A stretch of DNA of 64,000 bases from an uncultured Kiloniellaceae bacterium. Lineage in GTDB: Bacteria; Pseudomonadota; Alphaproteobacteria; Kiloniellales; Kiloniellaceae. Where the stretch lies: contig CANLSF010000002.1 in NCBI GenBank assembly GCA_947493695.1, positions 992,001-1,056,000 on the forward strand, given 5' to 3'. Position numbers and translations under genes: made by a program. This document shows, piece after piece, positions 53,217-61,963 of the stretch. Positions within the stretch are counted from its first letter, which is position 1. Every line of letters starts with the position of its first letter. The notes under the pieces are model-generated. The model saw nothing but the letters and a program-made list of their open reading frames with translations. It was not told the DNA's origin and searched no databases.

Positions 53217-54149
53217 TCAAGTGTCGGCCATGTGCTGTTCCAAGCGGTCGATGAAACGTTGGTCACCTCCGTTTTCGACTGACAAAATGATTATGATCCA
53301 CTCCCAACCGGCGTCGGGTTTGCCGTAAACAGTGTAGAGACTGTCGGCAAGAAACCCGCCCTGACTCTCCAGCTCAACGCTCTCAATTTCGGCGTACGGC
53401 ATTTCGTAGATGTGTAACTCGCCATCGAGTTCTTCATAAGCAACAAGCTTTTCCGATGTCATGAATTGCCCACCTGTGGCAACGCTAAACGGACCTTCCG
53501 AGTAGAAAAGTTCGATCTCGTCATTTCGGCCCAAGATCTGGCGATCAAGAAGGACCTCAATCTGATACCTCGGTATTTCGTGCCCAGTAATAACTCTCGT
53601 GCCGGGGGAGATACCGAATCCAATCAACAAGACCACCCCCAGAGCAGACACAAAAACCACGCTGGAAATGGCTCCAAAGCAGATAGGGAGCCAGTTTCTT
53701 CTCCCGCTTCCACCAAGAATTCCGTACTTCTTCCGCCAAATCCAAGCCTTCAAACCACATAAGGCAATGGCACAGAATATACCAGCTCCGATAACCCCCA
53801 CCCACGGAGCTTCGAAGAGGTTGAAAACGACATCCAACAGAAGCAAAGCGCATACGTAAGGAACCGCACCATACTTTCCGTTGCGAATTCTCAGACCCAG
53901 CCAGAGAATCAGAGCCGAAAAGATCAAGCCAATTGCGAATTCAGCATAGAATTGAGACCCTCCAGGGGGCGGAGAAGAGACAAAAGTTCTGCCAATAACC
54001 AGTAATAAAACAAGTTCTAGCACGCCACTGAATGTGAGGTAGAACGCGACATACTGAGTGGCACGCAAGGCTCTCAATGCGCTGGTGCTATCCTTCACGA
54101 CGGTCCAAAGGCCGAACAGCCTAGTATCAACGTCTTTTCTATCGATCAT
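53217..54149 (-). CDS. unknown membrane protein with soluble C-terminal domain
   Basis: Not recognised. 310 residues from the ATG at 54149 (GGTG upstream); a further ATG at 54203 adds 18. Four or five TM helices lie at about 25-180 (AFYLTFSGVLELVLLLVIG, FAIGLIFSALILWLGL, PYVCALLLLDVVFNLF, WVGVIGAGIFCAIALCG, CFGAISSVVFVSALGVVLLIGFGI). A beta-rich region of about 115 residues follows, with IEVLLDRQILGRNDEIELFY, AYEELDGELHIYEMPYAEIESVELES and WIIIILSVE, which reads like a PH-like or membrane-associated domain. Its base composition is more AT-rich than its neighbours, and it lies between a pseudogene and the thrS promoter, so it may be an acquired gene. Confidence 0.6.
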   Translation of the reverse strand: MIDRKDVDTRLFGLWTVVKDSTSALRALRATQYVAFYLTFSGVLELVLLLVIGRTFVSSPPPGGSQFYAEFAIGLIFSALILWLGLRIRNGKYGAVPYVCALLLLDVVFNLFEAPWVGVIGAGIFCAIALCGLKAWIWRKKYGILGGSGRRNWLPICFGAISSVVFVSALGVVLLIGFGISPGTRVITGHEIPRYQIEVLLDRQILGRNDEIELFYSEGPFSVATGGQFMTSEKLVAYEELDGELHIYEMPYAEIESVELESQGGFLADSLYTVYGKPDAGWEWIIIILSVENGGDQRFIDRLEQHMADT

Positions 54150-54465
54150 TTCACACCGCCGAGCCTTGAACCGGCTTTCTCTAACAAAGCCATGAAAATA
54201 CACCTTTAAGGCATCAACTTCGCACGGGAGTCGTAGGGTCGCAATGCGAGCTGCTCCGGCAGAAAGTAAATCGTTAGGAAGAAAGAACGAGCGAGGCCGC
54301 GCTACTGTTAAAAGTACCTCACCATCTCTCCAAAGGAAGCACTCTCCCGAATCTCTTTAGCTGACACTAGCATGGCCTCAAACCCACTATTCTTGACAGC
54401 CTCTGGAATCCTTCTACATTGCGCGTTTCGCACTGCGGCATAGCCGCGGTGGTTTTTCTGACGAC
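54150..54465. other. intergenic region before thrS, with a promoter
   Basis: 316 bp. The end nearest thrS carries a good sigma-70-like promoter (listed separately). The rest is AT-richer than neighbouring genes and has no structure I can support. Confidence 0.4.
54393..54420 (+). promoter_or_regulatory. sigma-70-like promoter of thrS
   Basis: TTGACA at 54393-54398, a 16-base spacer, and TACATT at 54415-54420, 45 bases before the thrS ATG at 54466. The -35 is exact; the -10 has two mismatches to TATAAT. It would drive thrS and perhaps infC-rpmI-rplT. Confidence 0.55.
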
Positions 54466-56415
54466 ATGGTACAAGAGGTTAAGAAGCAAAGTTTCATGGT
54501 TGCAATCAATCTGCCCGACGGAAGTCGGCGCGATTTCGAGGCGGCGGTTTCCGGCGCTCAAATCGCCGCCGCCATCGGCCCGCGCCTGGCGAAAGACGCC
54601 CTGGCGCTGAAGGCTGACGGCACGGTCAAGGATCTGGCCTTTCTTGTCGAGCAGGACACCACCGTTGAAATCGTCACCACCAAGCACGAGGACAGCCTGG
54701 AGCTGATGCGCCACGACTGTGCGCATGTGCTGGCCGAGGCCGTGCAGGAACTCTATCCCGAGACCCAGGTGACCTTCGGCCCCGCAACCGAGAACGGCTT
54801 CTTTTATGACTTCGCCCGCAAAGAGCCCTTCACGACCGAAGACCTGGAGGTCATCGAAAAGCGCATGCATGAGATCGTCGACCGCGACGAAACCATCACG
54901 CGCGAGGTCTGGGACCGGGATGACGCCATCCGCCTCTTCATGGAAATGGGCGAGAAATACAAGGCCGAGCACATCGAGACCCTGCCCCGCGATGCGGAGA
55001 TCTCGATCTACCGGCAGGGCAAGTGGCTCGACCTCTGTACGGGGCCGCACCTGCCCTCGACCGGCAAGCTGGGCCATGCCTTCAAGCTGCTGCGGGTTTC
55101 CGGCGCCTACTGGCGCGGCGATTCCAAGAACGAGCAGCTGCAGCGCATCTACGGCACCTGCTGGGCAACCGAAAAGCAGCTGAAAGCCTATCTCCACATG
55201 ATGGAAGAGGCCGAAAAGCGCGACCATCGGCGCCTGGGCAAGGAGATGAACCTCTTCCATCTGCAGGAAGAGGCTATGGGCTCCGTGTTCTGGCATCCAA
55301 AGGGCTGGGAACTTTACCGGGCGGTCGAGCGCTATCTGCGCAAACGTCTGGAAGCCGCCGATTACGTCGAAGTCAAGACGCCACAACTAATCGACCGTTC
55401 GCTCTGGGAGGCCTCGGGCCACTGGGAGAAATTCCGCGAGCATATGTTCACGGCGGAGAGCGACGATGACCGGGTTCTGGCGGTAAAGCCCATGAACTGC
55501 CCGGCGCACGTCCAGATCTTCCGTCAGGGCCAGACCAGCTACCGCGATCTCCCTCTGCGCATGGCCGAATTCGGCAACTGCCACCGCAACGAGCCCTCAG
55601 GCGCGCTGCACGGGCTGATGCGGGTGCGCGCCTTCACCCAGGACGACGCCCATATCTTTTGCACGGAAGACCAGATCAACAGCGAAACGGTGATTTTCTG
55701 CGAATTGCTGTCAAGCATCTACAAAGACCTGGGCTTCGAGGACTTCGTGGTAAAGTTCTCGGACCGGCCGGATGTGCGCGCAGGCACCGACGAAACCTGG
55801 GACAAGGCCGAGACGGCCCTGAAAGAGGCGGTCGAGAAGACCGGCATCGAATATTCGCTTAATCCCGGCGAAGGCGCCTTCTACGGACCGAAGCTGGAAT
55901 TCGTGCTGCGCGACGCCATCGGACGCGACTGGCAGTGCGGCACTCTGCAGGTGGATTTCGTCCTGCCGGAGCGCCTGGACGCCAGTTACACCGGAGAGGA
56001 CGACAAGCGTCACCGCCCGGTTATGCTGCATCGGGCCATCATCGGATCCTTCGAACGTTTCCTCGCAATCCTGATCGAGCACTTCGGCGGACGCTTCCCG
56101 CTGTGGCTTGCACCGGTGCAGGTTGCGGTGGCCCCGATTACCTCAGATGCAGACGACTATGGCCGTAAGGTCCAGGCTGCGCTAAAATCCGCTGGCTTAC
56201 GTACGGAAATTGACCTTCGCAACGAGAAGATCAATTATAAGATCCGTGAACACAGCCTGGCCAAGGTGCCGGTGATCGCAGTCGTTGGTCGACGCGAGGC
56301 AGAAGAAGGCAAGGTGGCGCTGCGGCGTCTGGGCAGCAAGGAACAACAGATCCTGAGCCTGGAAGAAGCCGTCGCCCTGCTGGGGGAAGAGTCGGCATCG
56401 CCGACCGGAGCCTGA
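54466..56415 (+). CDS. thrS: threonyl-tRNA synthetase
   Basis: 649 residues. The TGS domain begins [22 protein letters not shown]. The editing (tRNA_SAD) domain carries [17 protein letters not shown]. The class II catalytic core follows, with motif 2 around [35 protein letters not shown] and the zinc cysteine in [11 protein letters not shown]. The C-terminal anticodon-binding domain starts near [20 protein letters not shown]. It charges tRNA-Thr. The start could also be the ATG at 54496, nearer the usual first residues of ThrS. A promoter ends 45 bases upstream. Confidence 0.97.
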   Translation: MVQEVKKQSFMVAINLPDGSRRDFEAAVSGAQIAAAIGPRLAKDALALKADGTVKDLAFLVEQDTTVEIVTTKHEDSLELMRHDCAHVLAEAVQELYPETQVTFGPATENGFFYDFARKEPFTTEDLEVIEKRMHEIVDRDETITREVWDRDDAIRLFMEMGEKYKAEHIETLPRDAEISIYRQGKWLDLCTGPHLPSTGKLGHAFKLLRVSGAYWRGDSKNEQLQRIYGTCWATEKQLKAYLHMMEEAEKRDHRRLGKEMNLFHLQEEAMGSVFWHPKGWELYRAVERYLRKRLEAADYVEVKTPQLIDRSLWEASGHWEKFREHMFTAESDDDRVLAVKPMNCPAHVQIFRQGQTSYRDLPLRMAEFGNCHRNEPSGALHGLMRVRAFTQDDAHIFCTEDQINSETVIFCELLSSIYKDLGFEDFVVKFSDRPDVRAGTDETWDKAETALKEAVEKTGIEYSLNPGEGAFYGPKLEFVLRDAIGRDWQCGTLQVDFVLPERLDASYTGEDDKRHRPVMLHRAIIGSFERFLAILIEHFGGRFPLWLAPVQVAVAPITSDADDYGRKVQAALKSAGLRTEIDLRNEKINYKIREHSLAKVPVIAVVGRREAEEGKVALRRLGSKEQQILSLEEAVALLGEESASPTGA

Positions 56416-56744
56416 TCGTTTAACCTGAAGGGCGAAACGCGAATCAGTCTCATAAGTAAAGAAGGTTAGAAAGCTCACGCTTTCTAGCATGTTGTTAAAC
56501 CGGGACTTAAGAGTCGTCCCGGCGAGAGGGGAAATACCATATCGGCTTTCCGGTCCGGCTGTATCTGCAGCCGCGGGCGGCATCCCTTATGGACGAGAGA
56601 GCGGTCGGTTTTGAGTGATTCAAACAACCCAAGACGCGTATCGCCCTCTCATTAATTAAGTTTGGAGGCTGATTAACGTTTTCCTTTGATTCAAAGTGGA
56701 ACGATCAGGCTCAGAGATTTTTTGGCTAACGGAGGAGTTTAGCA
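56416..56744. other. thrS-infC gap, with a hairpin
   Basis: 329 bp. TAGAAAGC-TCAC-GCTTTCTA at 56467-56486 is a perfect 8-bp hairpin without a U-tract. The second half is a normal leader ending in GGAGGAG before infC. In E. coli thrS and infC overlap in transcription with regulation between them; here the gap is large enough to hold an infC promoter, but none was identified. Confidence 0.4.
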
Positions 56745-57281
56745 ATAGCACGTCCACCCGTAGATCTCACGCCGTCCCGAGATGGACCACGTGTGAACGA
56801 ACAAATTGGCGTTGTTTCGGTCCGGCTCGTTGATGAAAACGGCGAGCAGGTCGGGGTCGTCTCGAAGAGCGATGCGCTGCAGCGTGCGTTCGCCGCCGGT
56901 TTGGATCTCGTTGAGATTTCGCCCAACGCAGACCCGCCCGTCTGTAAGATTCTGGATTACGGGCGTTTCCGCTACGAGGCGCAGAAGAAAAAGAACGAAG
57001 CTCGTAAGAAGCAGAAGATCATCGACGTCAAGGAAATCAAGATGCGGCCGAATATCGACTCGCATGATTATGACGTGAAGATGCGTGCCGCCAATCGCTT
57101 CATCGGCGAAGGCGACAAGGTCAAGGTGACCATGCGCTTCCGCGGCCGTGAAATGGTCCATCAGGATCTGGGCCTCAAGGTCCTGCACAAGGTCCGCGGC
57201 GAGCTGGAGGAAATTGCCAAGGTTGAGCAGTTTCCCAAGCTGGAAGGCCGTCAGATGATCATGGTTCTGGCGCCCCGTTAA
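56745..57281 (+). CDS. infC: translation initiation factor IF-3, apparently starting at AUA
   Basis: 178 residues if started at ATA (56745-56747). Alphaproteobacterial IF3 proteins normally begin [20 protein letters not shown]-like; this stretch is encoded in frame from 56748. GGAGGAG (56731-56737) lies 7 bases before the ATA. A TAA at 56727-56729 closes the frame, and no ATG, GTG or TTG occurs between it and the GTG at 56793. That GTG would drop the conserved N-terminus and has only a weak site. IF3 is known to use a rare start codon (AUU in E. coli) for self-regulation through its own discrimination against non-canonical starts; AUA would serve the same purpose. The two IF3 domains are otherwise complete ([36 protein letters not shown]). 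Confidence 0.88.
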   Translation: MARPPVDLTPSRDGPRVNEQIGVVSVRLVDENGEQVGVVSKSDALQRAFAAGLDLVEISPNADPPVCKILDYGRFRYEAQKKKNEARKKQKIIDVKEIKMRPNIDSHDYDVKMRAANRFIGEGDKVKVTMRFRGREMVHQDLGLKVLHKVRGELEEIAKVEQFPKLEGRQMIMVLAPR

Positions 57282-57596
57282 TGTAACGGATCGCTGCTGC
57301 CATCTGCCCCGCAGCCGGGTGTTCGCACCCGGCGGCTGGAGGGTGATCAGGCTCAAGGGGAATGCCCGAGAACCTGCACCGCCCTCCCACGAGACGGCGC
57401 GAGCCTGAAAAGGCTCAAAAATTGACTTACTTATCAATAAGATAGAATAAGTCAGGGAGATCTCTGTGCGAAGCGCCGGGATCTCTTGCAATAGGTGACT
57501 TCGGCCGTTATAACCTGCGGCTTCAATCGAGCGGTCGGGCGAAAGGGCATGCCCAGCGGCTCACGAAAGGTTCGTTTCAAACGAAAGGAATGCAAA
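57282..57596 (+). other. infC-rpmI gap with strong RNA hairpins (possible L20-type leader)
   Basis: 315 bp. GCCGGGTG-TTCG-CACCCGGC at 57314-57333 is a perfect 8-bp stem with a UUCG tetraloop. A second, AU-rich element at 57423-57454 has an outer TGACTTA/TAAGTCA pair around CTTAT/ATAAG. In other bacteria L20 represses rpmI-rplT by binding such leader RNA. Here the elements are seen; the binding is inferred. Confidence 0.45.
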
Positions 57597-57797
57597 ATGC
57601 CCAAGTTGAAGACCAAGTCAGGCGCCAAAAAGCGCTTCCGGCTCACCGGATCCGGAAAAGTTGTTATGAATCAGGCTGGTAAACGCCACATGCTGCGCCG
57701 TCGCAGTCAGTCGATGAAGCGCAAAGCGCGCGGCACGACGATTATGTGCGATGCGGATGCCCGGATCATCAAGCGCAACTTCCTCCCCTACGCTTAA
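57597..57797 (+). CDS. rpmI: 50S ribosomal protein L35
   Basis: 66 residues: [34 protein letters not shown] and a C-terminal KRNFLPYA, all hallmarks of L35. AAGGA lies about 8 bases before the ATG. An upstream reading frame is open but begins in the leader. It lies 13 bases upstream of rplT, with which it forms the usual pair. Confidence 0.97.
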   Translation: MPKLKTKSGAKKRFRLTGSGKVVMNQAGKRHMLRRRSQSMKRKARGTTIMCDADARIIKRNFLPYA

Positions 57798-57810
57798 GGA
57801 AACCTGACAC

Positions 57811-58173
57811 ATGGCAAGAGTAAGTCGGGGCGTCACAGCACGTGCGCGCCACAAAAAAGTCGTCAAGATGGCCAAAGGCTATCGGGGACGCGGTAAAAAC
57901 GTTTTCCGGGTTGCCGTCGAGCGGGTGGAGAAAGGTCTCCAGTACGCTTACCGCGACCGCCGGGTAAAGAAGCGGAATTTCCGGGCTCTTTGGATCCAGC
58001 GTATCAACGCCGGTGCCCGCGAGCATGGTTTGACCTATTCGCAGTTCATGAACGGCATGAAACAGGCTGGCATCGAGCTGGACCGCAAGGTTCTTTCGGA
58101 CCTCGCAGTCCACGAGCCAGCTGCGTTTAAGGGCCTTGTTGATCAGGCTCAGGCCGCTCTCAAGACCGCTTAA
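57811..58173 (+). CDS. rplT: 50S ribosomal protein L20
   Basis: 120 residues, the usual length. The basic N-terminal tail ([29 protein letters not shown], in parts) enters the 23S rRNA, and the C-terminal domain ([41 protein letters not shown]) is the part used in autoregulation. It binds early in large-subunit assembly. Confidence 0.98.
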   Translation: MARVSRGVTARARHKKVVKMAKGYRGRGKNVFRVAVERVEKGLQYAYRDRRVKKRNFRALWIQRINAGAREHGLTYSQFMNGMKQAGIELDRKVLSDLAVHEPAAFKGLVDQAQAALKTA

Positions 58174-58184
58174 AGACCAAGGCA

Positions 58185-58358
58185 ATGCGGCTGCTGCGTT
58201 CATCGCGGCAGCCGATGCCGACCAGACGACCCGCGAGACAGATACGGCGGAAAGACGAAACCGGGTACGGTTTCTCCGTTTTCTTCCAGGACAGATCTCG
58301 CCCCATTAAAGCGAACAGGGACCGGCGGAGATCGGGGCAGGAGTGCCGGCGGATCTGA
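58185..58358 (+). CDS. candidate leader peptide with Phe codons upstream of pheS
   Basis: 57-codon frame with AAGG four bases before its ATG. It contains Tyr-Gly-Phe-Ser-Val-Phe-Phe (codons at 58266-58286), that is three Phe and one Tyr within seven codons. Around it are mutually exclusive pairings: GATCTC with GAGATC, and GCCCC with GGGGC. A TTCCCGG/CCGGGAA hairpin lies just before the pheS start. Phe-codon attenuation is known for pheST in E. coli, but this peptide is long and no U-tract is visible, so it may be chance. Confidence 0.25.
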   Translation: MRLLRSSRQPMPTRRPARQIRRKDETGYGFSVFFQDRSRPIKANRDRRRSGQECRRI

Positions 58359-58403
58359 CGCTGGTGAGACTCCAGGTTCCCGGCAAAACCGACCGGGAAG
58401 CAC

Positions 58404-59471
58404 ATGGAGAACCTCGAAAACCTTCGCGACAGCCTGACAGCAGAGATCGAGAGTGCCGGCGACGTTGAGACGCTGGAGACGATCCGTGTTCAGGCTCTCG
58501 GCAAAAAAGGCCAGGTCACCCAGCTGATGAAAACGCTGGGCGGCTTGTCGCCGGACGAACGCCGGGAAGCGGGGCAGGCCCTCAACGTGGTCAAGACCAC
58601 GCTGGCCCAGGCCATCGACGCCCGCCGCGAAACCCTCAAGGAAGCCGAACTGGAAGCCCGCCTGGCCCAGGAGACCATCGACGTCTCCCTGCCCGCGCGC
58701 CCCAGCAGTCTCGGGCACTTGCATCCCCTCAGCCAGACCGTTGAAGAGCTGATCGCGATTTTTGGCGAGATGGGCTTCTCCGTGGCCGAGGGTCCGGACA
58801 TCGAGGACGATTTCCATAACTTCACCGCGCTGAACATTCCGCCCGAGCATCCGGCACGGCAGGAATTCGATACCTTTTATCTGCCCGAACGCGAAGACGG
58901 CAGCCGTCAGGTGCTCAGAACCCATACCTCTCCTGTCCAGATCCGGACCATGCAGAGCACGACACCGCCGATCCGCATCATCGTGCCGGGCCGCACCTTC
59001 CGCGCCGACCACGACGCCACCCACTCGCCGATGTTCCATCAGGTCGAAGGCCTCGTGATCGACGAGAAGACCCATATGGGACACCTCAAGGGCACGCTGA
59101 TCGAGTTCTGCCGGGCCTTCTTCGGCATCGACGACCTGCCGGTGCGCTTCCGTTCCAGCTACTTTCCCTTCACCGAACCCTCAGCAGAGGTCGATATCGG
59201 CTGCACACGTGACGGCGGTCAGCTCAAGATCGGTGGGAAAGACTGGCTCGAAATCCTGGGCAGCGGCATGGTTCACCCAAAGGTGCTCGAGCACTGCGGC
59301 ATCGATTCCACCAAGTATCAGGGCTTCGCCTTCGGTATGGGGATCGAGCGGCTTGCCATGTTGAAGTACGGCATGCCCGACCTGCGCCCCTTCTACGATT
59401 CCGATCTGCGGTGGCTGCGGCACTTCGGCTTCCTGCCGCTCGAGACCCCCAGCATGGTGAGAGGACTCTAA
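58404..59471 (+). CDS. pheS: phenylalanyl-tRNA synthetase alpha subunit
   Basis: 355 residues. An N-terminal coiled-coil (about 1-90, with ETIRVQALGKKGQVTQLMKTLGGL) is followed by the class II core. Motif 1 is near HPLSQTVEELIAIFGEMGFSVAEGP. Motif 2 is near RTHTSPVQIRTMQ and RIIVPGRTFRADHDATHSPMFHQVEGLVID. Motif 3 is GFAFGMGIERLAMLKYG. It forms the alpha2beta2 enzyme with PheT. There is a possible attenuator leader upstream. Confidence 0.98.
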   Translation: MENLENLRDSLTAEIESAGDVETLETIRVQALGKKGQVTQLMKTLGGLSPDERREAGQALNVVKTTLAQAIDARRETLKEAELEARLAQETIDVSLPARPSSLGHLHPLSQTVEELIAIFGEMGFSVAEGPDIEDDFHNFTALNIPPEHPARQEFDTFYLPEREDGSRQVLRTHTSPVQIRTMQSTTPPIRIIVPGRTFRADHDATHSPMFHQVEGLVIDEKTHMGHLKGTLIEFCRAFFGIDDLPVRFRSSYFPFTEPSAEVDIGCTRDGGQLKIGGKDWLEILGSGMVHPKVLEHCGIDSTKYQGFAFGMGIERLAMLKYGMPDLRPFYDSDLRWLRHFGFLPLETPSMVRGL

Positions 59472-59475
59472 GCTC

Positions 59476-61881
59476 ATGAAGTTCACCCTTAGCTGGCTCA
59501 AGGATCACCTCGAAACCGAGGCCTCCCTGGACGAGATCGCTGCGGCCCTCTCGATGATCGGCCTCGAAGTTGAAGAGATCGAGGACCGCGCTGCGGCTCT
59601 CGCGCCTTTTAAATCCGCCCATGTCATCGAGGCGAAGCAGCACCCCAACGCCGACCGGCTGCGTGTCTGCCGGGTCGAGACCGAGGACGGTGAGGTTCAG
59701 GTCGTCTGCGGTGCGCCCAACGCCCGCACCGGCATGATCGGCGTCTTCGCGCCTTCGGGAAGCTACGTGCCTGGAACCGATATGGTCCTCAAGCCCGGCA
59801 ACATCCGCGGCGAAGATTCCAACGGCATGCTGGTGTCCGAGCGCGAAATGGGCATCTCCGACGAACACGACGGCATTATCGAACTGCCGGAGGGTACGGC
59901 CATCGGCGTGCCCTATGCCGAATTGGCAGGCCTGAACGATCCGGTTATCGATATCGCCATCACGCCGAACCGGGGCGATTGCCTGGGTGTGCGCGGCGTC
60001 GCGCGGGATCTGGCGGCTGCAGGTTTGGGTAAGCTCAAGCCCCTGACCTTCCCCGCCACCAAAGGCGACTTCGACTCCCCGATCAAGTGGCGCAGGGATC
60101 TGCCCGCCGATCAGCAGGACCTCTGTCCTTACGTGGCCGGGCGTTACTTCCGGGGCGTCAAGAACGGACCCAGCCCGCGCTGGCTGCAGGACCGCCTGCG
60201 CGCCATCGGCCTGCGTCCGATCTCGGCACTGGTCGATATTACAAACTACGTGACCTACGACCTGAACCGCCCTCTTCACGTTTTCGACGCCCAGAAGGTC
60301 AAGGGCGACGTGACCATGCGTATGGCCCGCGAGGGCGAAGAAATCCTGGCGTTGGACGGAGAAACCTACAAGTTCGACAGCGAAATGGTCGTGATCGCCG
60401 ATGACAACGGCCCCGAAGGCATTGGCGGCGTCATGGGCGGTGAACTCACCGGCTGTTCGGACGAAACCACGGACGTTTTCCTCGAAGTCGCCCTTTTCGA
60501 TGCGGCGCGTGTCGCCATCACCGGCCGCAAGCTGGGTATCCTCTCCGACGCCCGCTACCGTTTCGAACGTGGCCTGGACGCAGACTCTGCGCTGTGGGGT
60601 GTCGAGGTCGCGAGCAAGCTGATCCTGGAACTTTGTGGCGGCGAGGCCAGCGAGACGGTTTCCGCCGGCGAACATCCCTCGGTCAAGCGCGCGATCTCCC
60701 TGCGCAAGGACCGGGTCCAGACCCTGGGCGGCATCGAGATCCCCTTTGCGGAACAGGTCCGGATTCTGAAGGACCTCGAATTCGAGGTCACAGAAACAGC
60801 TGACGGCCTGGATGCGGTGATCCCGCTCTGGCGCAACGATGTCGAGTGCGAAGCCTGTCTGGTCGAAGAGATCATGCGCATCCACGGCTTCGACAACATT
60901 CCCGTTGTCCCCCTGGACCGTGATCGGATCCTGCCGCAGGGCGTTCTGACCCTCAACCAAAAGCGGCGCAGCTACGTGCGTGGAGCGCTTGCCTGGCGTG
61001 GGCTGGAGGAATGCGTCACCTTCTCCTTCATCTCGCGCAAACAGGCCGAACTCTTCGGCGGCGCGAAGGACGAACTGACTCTGGTCAACCCGATCTCCAG
61101 TGATCTGGACGTGATGCGCCCATCGGTTCTGCCGACGCTGGTCGCTTCAGCGGCACGGAACAGCGACCGCGGTTTCCCGGACAACGCGCTCTTCGAGATC
61201 GGTCCGCAGTATCATGACGACGGTCCTACAGGACAAACGCTCGTCGCCGCCGGCCTTCGTAGTGGCGCGGCACAGGGCCGTCACTGGGAGGCCAAGGGCC
61301 GCGTACTCGATGTCTTCGATGCCAAGGGCGATGCCATCGCAGCACTGGAGGCTATCGGCGCGCCGGTGGCTAATCTGCAAATCTCGGCGGACGCCCCTTC
61401 GTGGTATCACCCGGGTCGTTCCGGTGCCTTCAAGCTCGGCCCCAAGGTGATGGGTTACTTCGGCGAACTGCATCCTCGCGTGCTCAACGCCATGGACCTG
61501 AAAGGCCCAGTGGTTGCGTTCGAGGTATTCGTCGATGCCGTCCCGCAGCCCAAAGCCAAAGCTGCCGGCAAGATCAAGCCTGCGCTTGAACTCTCACCCT
61601 ATCAACCGGTCGAACGGGATTTCGCCTTCGTGGTGGCGGCCGATACGCCTGCCGAGAAGCTTCTGCGCGCCGCCAAGGGTGCCGACAAGCAGCTCATCAC
61701 CGGTGTGGAACTCTTCGATGTCTACAGCGGCAAGGGGATCGAAGAGGGCAAGAAATCCCTCGCCATCTCCGTGACCCTGCAGCCAACGCAGAAAACCATG
61801 ACCGACGAGGAAATCGAAGCGGTTGCGGCAAAGGTAGTCGCTCAGGTCGCGAAGGCAACAGGTGGAACTCTACGGGGATGA
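59476..61881 (+). CDS. pheT: phenylalanyl-tRNA synthetase beta subunit
   Basis: 801 residues. The N-terminal tRNA-binding (EMAP) domain is about 40-150 (VIEAKQHPNADRLRVCRVETEDG). B3/B4 editing comes next (VDITNYVTYDLNRPLHVFDAQKVKG). B5 and the inactive class II core follow. The C-terminal FDX-ACB anticodon-binding domain starts at ELSPYQPVERDFAFVV and ends near the last residue. It starts four bases after pheS. Edits Tyr-tRNA-Phe and completes the enzyme. Confidence 0.98.
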   Translation: MKFTLSWLKDHLETEASLDEIAAALSMIGLEVEEIEDRAAALAPFKSAHVIEAKQHPNADRLRVCRVETEDGEVQVVCGAPNARTGMIGVFAPSGSYVPGTDMVLKPGNIRGEDSNGMLVSEREMGISDEHDGIIELPEGTAIGVPYAELAGLNDPVIDIAITPNRGDCLGVRGVARDLAAAGLGKLKPLTFPATKGDFDSPIKWRRDLPADQQDLCPYVAGRYFRGVKNGPSPRWLQDRLRAIGLRPISALVDITNYVTYDLNRPLHVFDAQKVKGDVTMRMAREGEEILALDGETYKFDSEMVVIADDNGPEGIGGVMGGELTGCSDETTDVFLEVALFDAARVAITGRKLGILSDARYRFERGLDADSALWGVEVASKLILELCGGEASETVSAGEHPSVKRAISLRKDRVQTLGGIEIPFAEQVRILKDLEFEVTETADGLDAVIPLWRNDVECEACLVEEIMRIHGFDNIPVVPLDRDRILPQGVLTLNQKRRSYVRGALAWRGLEECVTFSFISRKQAELFGGAKDELTLVNPISSDLDVMRPSVLPTLVASAARNSDRGFPDNALFEIGPQYHDDGPTGQTLVAAGLRSGAAQGRHWEAKGRVLDVFDAKGDAIAALEAIGAPVANLQISADAPSWYHPGRSGAFKLGPKVMGYFGELHPRVLNAMDLKGPVVAFEVFVDAVPQPKAKAAGKIKPALELSPYQPVERDFAFVVAADTPAEKLLRAAKGADKQLITGVELFDVYSGKGIEEGKKSLAISVTLQPTQKTMTDEEIEAVAAKVVAQVAKATGGTLRG

Positions 61882-61905
61882 GCAACCGAAAGCCGCTCCA
61901 TCCAA

Positions 61906-61942
61906 AAAACGGCAGCCCCGCAAGGAGCTGCCGTTTTCTTTT
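61906..61942 (+). terminator. Rho-independent terminator of pheST
   Basis: AAAACGGCAGC (61906-61916) and GCTGCCGTTTT (61927-61937) form a perfect 11-bp stem, followed by CTTTT. It lies 24 bases after the pheT stop and 22 bases before the end of the convergent PEP-CTERM gene, so it could act in both directions. Confidence 0.93.
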
Positions 61943-61963
61943 ATGCGAGCCCGAAAGCTTTGT

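Noticed and set aside
59224-60960. 578-codon minus-strand frame over pheS/pheT
   Set aside because: Antisense shadow of pheT, which has all its domains.
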